Positions 32,706-34,307 of a stretch of DNA of 34,307 nucleotides are shown piece by piece. The stretch comes from Saprospiraceae bacterium (GTDB lineage Bacteria; Bacteroidota; Bacteroidia; Chitinophagales; Saprospiraceae). Position 1 is the stretch's first letter. The number at the start of each line of letters is the position of its first letter. Made by a program: the position numbers and the translations under genes. Location of the stretch: positions 1 through 34,307 of the forward strand of contig JAGQWZ010000066.1 in NCBI GenBank assembly GCA_020436835.1, read 5' to 3'. Under the pieces are notes generated by a model. That model searched no databases. It had not been told where the DNA came from and worked only from the letters and a program-made list of their open reading frames with translations.

Positions 32706-34307
32706 TTATTTTTTCAACTGCGCTTCATAGGTGTTCATCAAATTATGGGTGGCCAGGGCAAGTATGGCTACCTGCTGCCTGTCTGTTTCGCCTTCGATTT
32801 TCATTTCGCCATTGGAAAGGTAACGCTCCACATCGAATTGACCTTTCCTTGCCCTGACCAGTTCTTCTGCATAAAACCTCTCCAGGGTTTCCAATTCAGG
32901 TGTCGAAGGCCTTCTTCCAATCGTAAGGCGAAAGATATTCTCAAGACAATTATTCAAAGATGTACTGTTATGTAGACAACGAACAGCTATAGCTCTTGCC
33001 GCCTCCACATATTGTGGATCATTTAGCAGCACTAATGCCTGAAGGGGTGTGCTGGTCTGACGTCTCTGTACGGTACAAAAACTTCGATCCGGAACGTCAA
33101 AAAGTAACATGGACGGAGGCGGAGAGGTGCGCTTCCAGATCGTGTACAGACTGCGACGATACAGGCCATCCCCCGGTTCCTGCAAATACGGATATCGCCA
33201 CACCTTGTTGCTGAGCTCATCCCATAGTCCCGCCGGTTGATAAGGATACACACTGGGGCCTCCCTGCCGATCGATCAATAATCCACTAATTGCAAGCGCA
33301 TTGTCACGCAGCATCTCAGCAGACAGGCGTTGACTTGGACCTCGCCATATCCATTCATTTTCAGCATCCCGCGCATAATTGACGGAATCGATTTTACTGG
33401 AACGTTGATAGGCGGCTGAAGTGACGATCAACCGGTGTAGCTCTTTGATATTCCATCCTGATTCTTCAAACCATACCGCCAGCCAATCCAATAATTCAGG
33501 ATGAGAAGGCAGACTTCCCTGAGCTCCAAAATCTTCAGCAGTCCTGACCAGGCCGGTTCCAAAGTGTTGCTGCCAGATACGGTTTACAAAGACCCGGGCT
33601 GTCAGGGCATTCTCACCGGAAAACATCCATTCCGCCAGCCCCAGCCGGTTCTGCGCGTACTCTTTTTGTCCAGAACCAAGCATTGATGGCACAGCCGGAT
33701 TAACTTCTTCCCCTGGCATATCATATCTTCCTCTCTTCAGTAAATGTGTTGGTGCAGGATCAGGTGTGTCCCCCATCACCATGATCTCAGGGACCGGACT
33801 GATCTTTTCATTGAGCTTCACCAACAATTTATGCAATGAATCACGGTGTGTTTTAAAATTGACATCGTCATTTAAAAGGTAATACTGTGAAACTTGGCTA
33901 TCTTTTGTTAGGGTGAAATCTTCCGGATCATAACCATACCATACTTCCAAGTCCGATAATTGTCCATTAAATATTTTTATCTCATCGAATGCTCCTCCTT
34001 TAAATGGTTTCACCTTATCCCGGTACCCCAGGCGGAAACCGGCAAATCCATAAGTGTGTATATCCGGTTCAAATAAGATTCCCTTGTATAAATTGTCAAG
34101 AATTATTTGGGAGGGGACACATTTGCCATTTACAAATAGTCTTACTCCATCAGCCCGGCTCGATCCGTCGTAGGTAATGGCTATCTGTGACCATTCATTT
34201 TCGGGAATTTTTTCCTCGCTGATAATTTCGATGGCATTGGAGGGCCAGCTAAAGGCCATGATGAATCTCAAATGGTTATCCTGTAGATGAAGGGAGTAGC
34301 CCTTGTA
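32706..34307 (-). CDS. PSD1-type DUF1553 protein with LamG-like domain (5' end beyond window)
   Basis: The frame is open from the right edge (YKGYSLHLQDNH continues past 34271), so the N-terminus lies outside the window. The first part is a concanavalin A-like (LamG) domain: NEWSQIAITYDGSSRADGVRLFVNGK and GGAFDEIKIFNGQLSDLEV. Then comes the DUF1553 domain: NRLGLAEWMFSGENALTARVFVNRIWQQHFGTGLVRTAEDFGAQGSLPSHPELLDWLA, ESGWNIKELHRLIVTSAAYQRSS and FCTVQRRQTSTPLQALVLLNDPQ. The usual N-terminal cytochrome and DUF1549 parts are expected upstream but not seen. It precedes the DUF1501 gene by 2 bp, so the two are translationally close and probably cotranscribed. Confidence 0.9.
   Translation of the reverse strand, partial: YKGYSLHLQDNHLRFIMAFSWPSNAIEIISEEKIPENEWSQIAITYDGSSRADGVRLFVNGKCVPSQIILDNLYKGILFEPDIHTYGFAGFRLGYRDKVKPFKGGAFDEIKIFNGQLSDLEVWYGYDPEDFTLTKDSQVSQYYLLNDDVNFKTHRDSLHKLLVKLNEKISPVPEIMVMGDTPDPAPTHLLKRGRYDMPGEEVNPAVPSMLGSGQKEYAQNRLGLAEWMFSGENALTARVFVNRIWQQHFGTGLVRTAEDFGAQGSLPSHPELLDWLAVWFEESGWNIKELHRLIVTSAAYQRSSKIDSVNYARDAENEWIWRGPSQRLSAEMLRDNALAISGLLIDRQGGPSVYPYQPAGLWDELSNKVWRYPYLQEPGDGLYRRSLYTIWKRTSPPPSMLLFDVPDRSFCTVQRRQTSTPLQALVLLNDPQYVEAARAIAVRCLHNSTSLNNCLENIFRLTIGRRPSTPELETLERFYAEELVRARKGQFDVERYLSNGEMKIEGETDRQQVAILALATHNLMNTYEAQLKK

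Overview
The window looks like a chromosomal segment of a member of the Bacteroidota, probably a marine or aquatic Saprospiria/Lewinella-like lineage. The reasons are the gene families present (a DUF1501 plus DUF1549/DUF1553 'PSD1' pair, DUF4838, DUF2202, DUF3124, M43 metalloprotease, many short Bacteroidota-type lipoprotein signals), exact TAnnTTTG promoter elements, and weak Shine-Dalgarno use. No rRNA, tRNA, CRISPR, transposase, integrase or phage gene was seen. The taxonomic call is inference from gene content only.

Layout. (1) 1-4909: a small coding relic at the left edge, a mosaic intergenic tandem repeat, a secreted esterase (-), a lipoprotein of a conserved Bacteroidota family (+), a 43-aa membrane peptide (-), and a large secreted DUF4838 protein. 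(2) 4985-9857: a dynamin-like GTPase, a secreted SH3b protein with a strong terminator, and a secreted M43 metalloprotease. (3) 10163-13248: two tandem ferritin-like DUF2202 lipoproteins, an ECF sigma factor and a three-helix membrane protein, probably one regulated unit. (4) 13329-18131: six same-strand housekeeping or repair-type genes: selO, a thioredoxin-like protein, two methyltransferases, a GrpB-family protein and a Nudix hydrolase. (5) 18611-23714: a very tight five-gene operon behind a 479-bp AT-rich leader: an FN3 membrane protein, an SSS (Dur3-like) symporter, a 40-aa membrane peptide, a divergent aspartate-carbamoyltransferase homologue and an AsnB-type amidotransferase. (6) 23789-26824: a DUF6624 gene with a broken 5' end, an FAD monooxygenase with an SRPBCC-like partner, and a DUF3124 lipoprotein. 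(7) 26854-34307: a lipoprotein esterase (-), a secreted DJ-1/ThuA fusion (+), a third DUF2202 homologue that has lost metal ligands (-), and a DUF1501/PSD1 pair (-) that runs off the right edge.

The strongest candidate for an undescribed system is the 18611-23714 operon. All neighbouring genes overlap or sit within 3 bp of each other. The carbamoyltransferase keeps the carbamoyl-phosphate site but lacks the TRxQ-type aspartate-binding segment, so it probably carbamoylates (or decarbamoylates) something other than aspartate. The linked symporter resembles the urea transporter branch and the AsnB-like enzyme can make an amide, which suggests uptake and processing of a ureido or amide metabolite. 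A second item is the DUF2202 set: two proteins with the ferritin-like ligand pattern beside an ECF sigma factor, and a third, distant homologue about 19 kb away that has lost three of the putative ligand positions.
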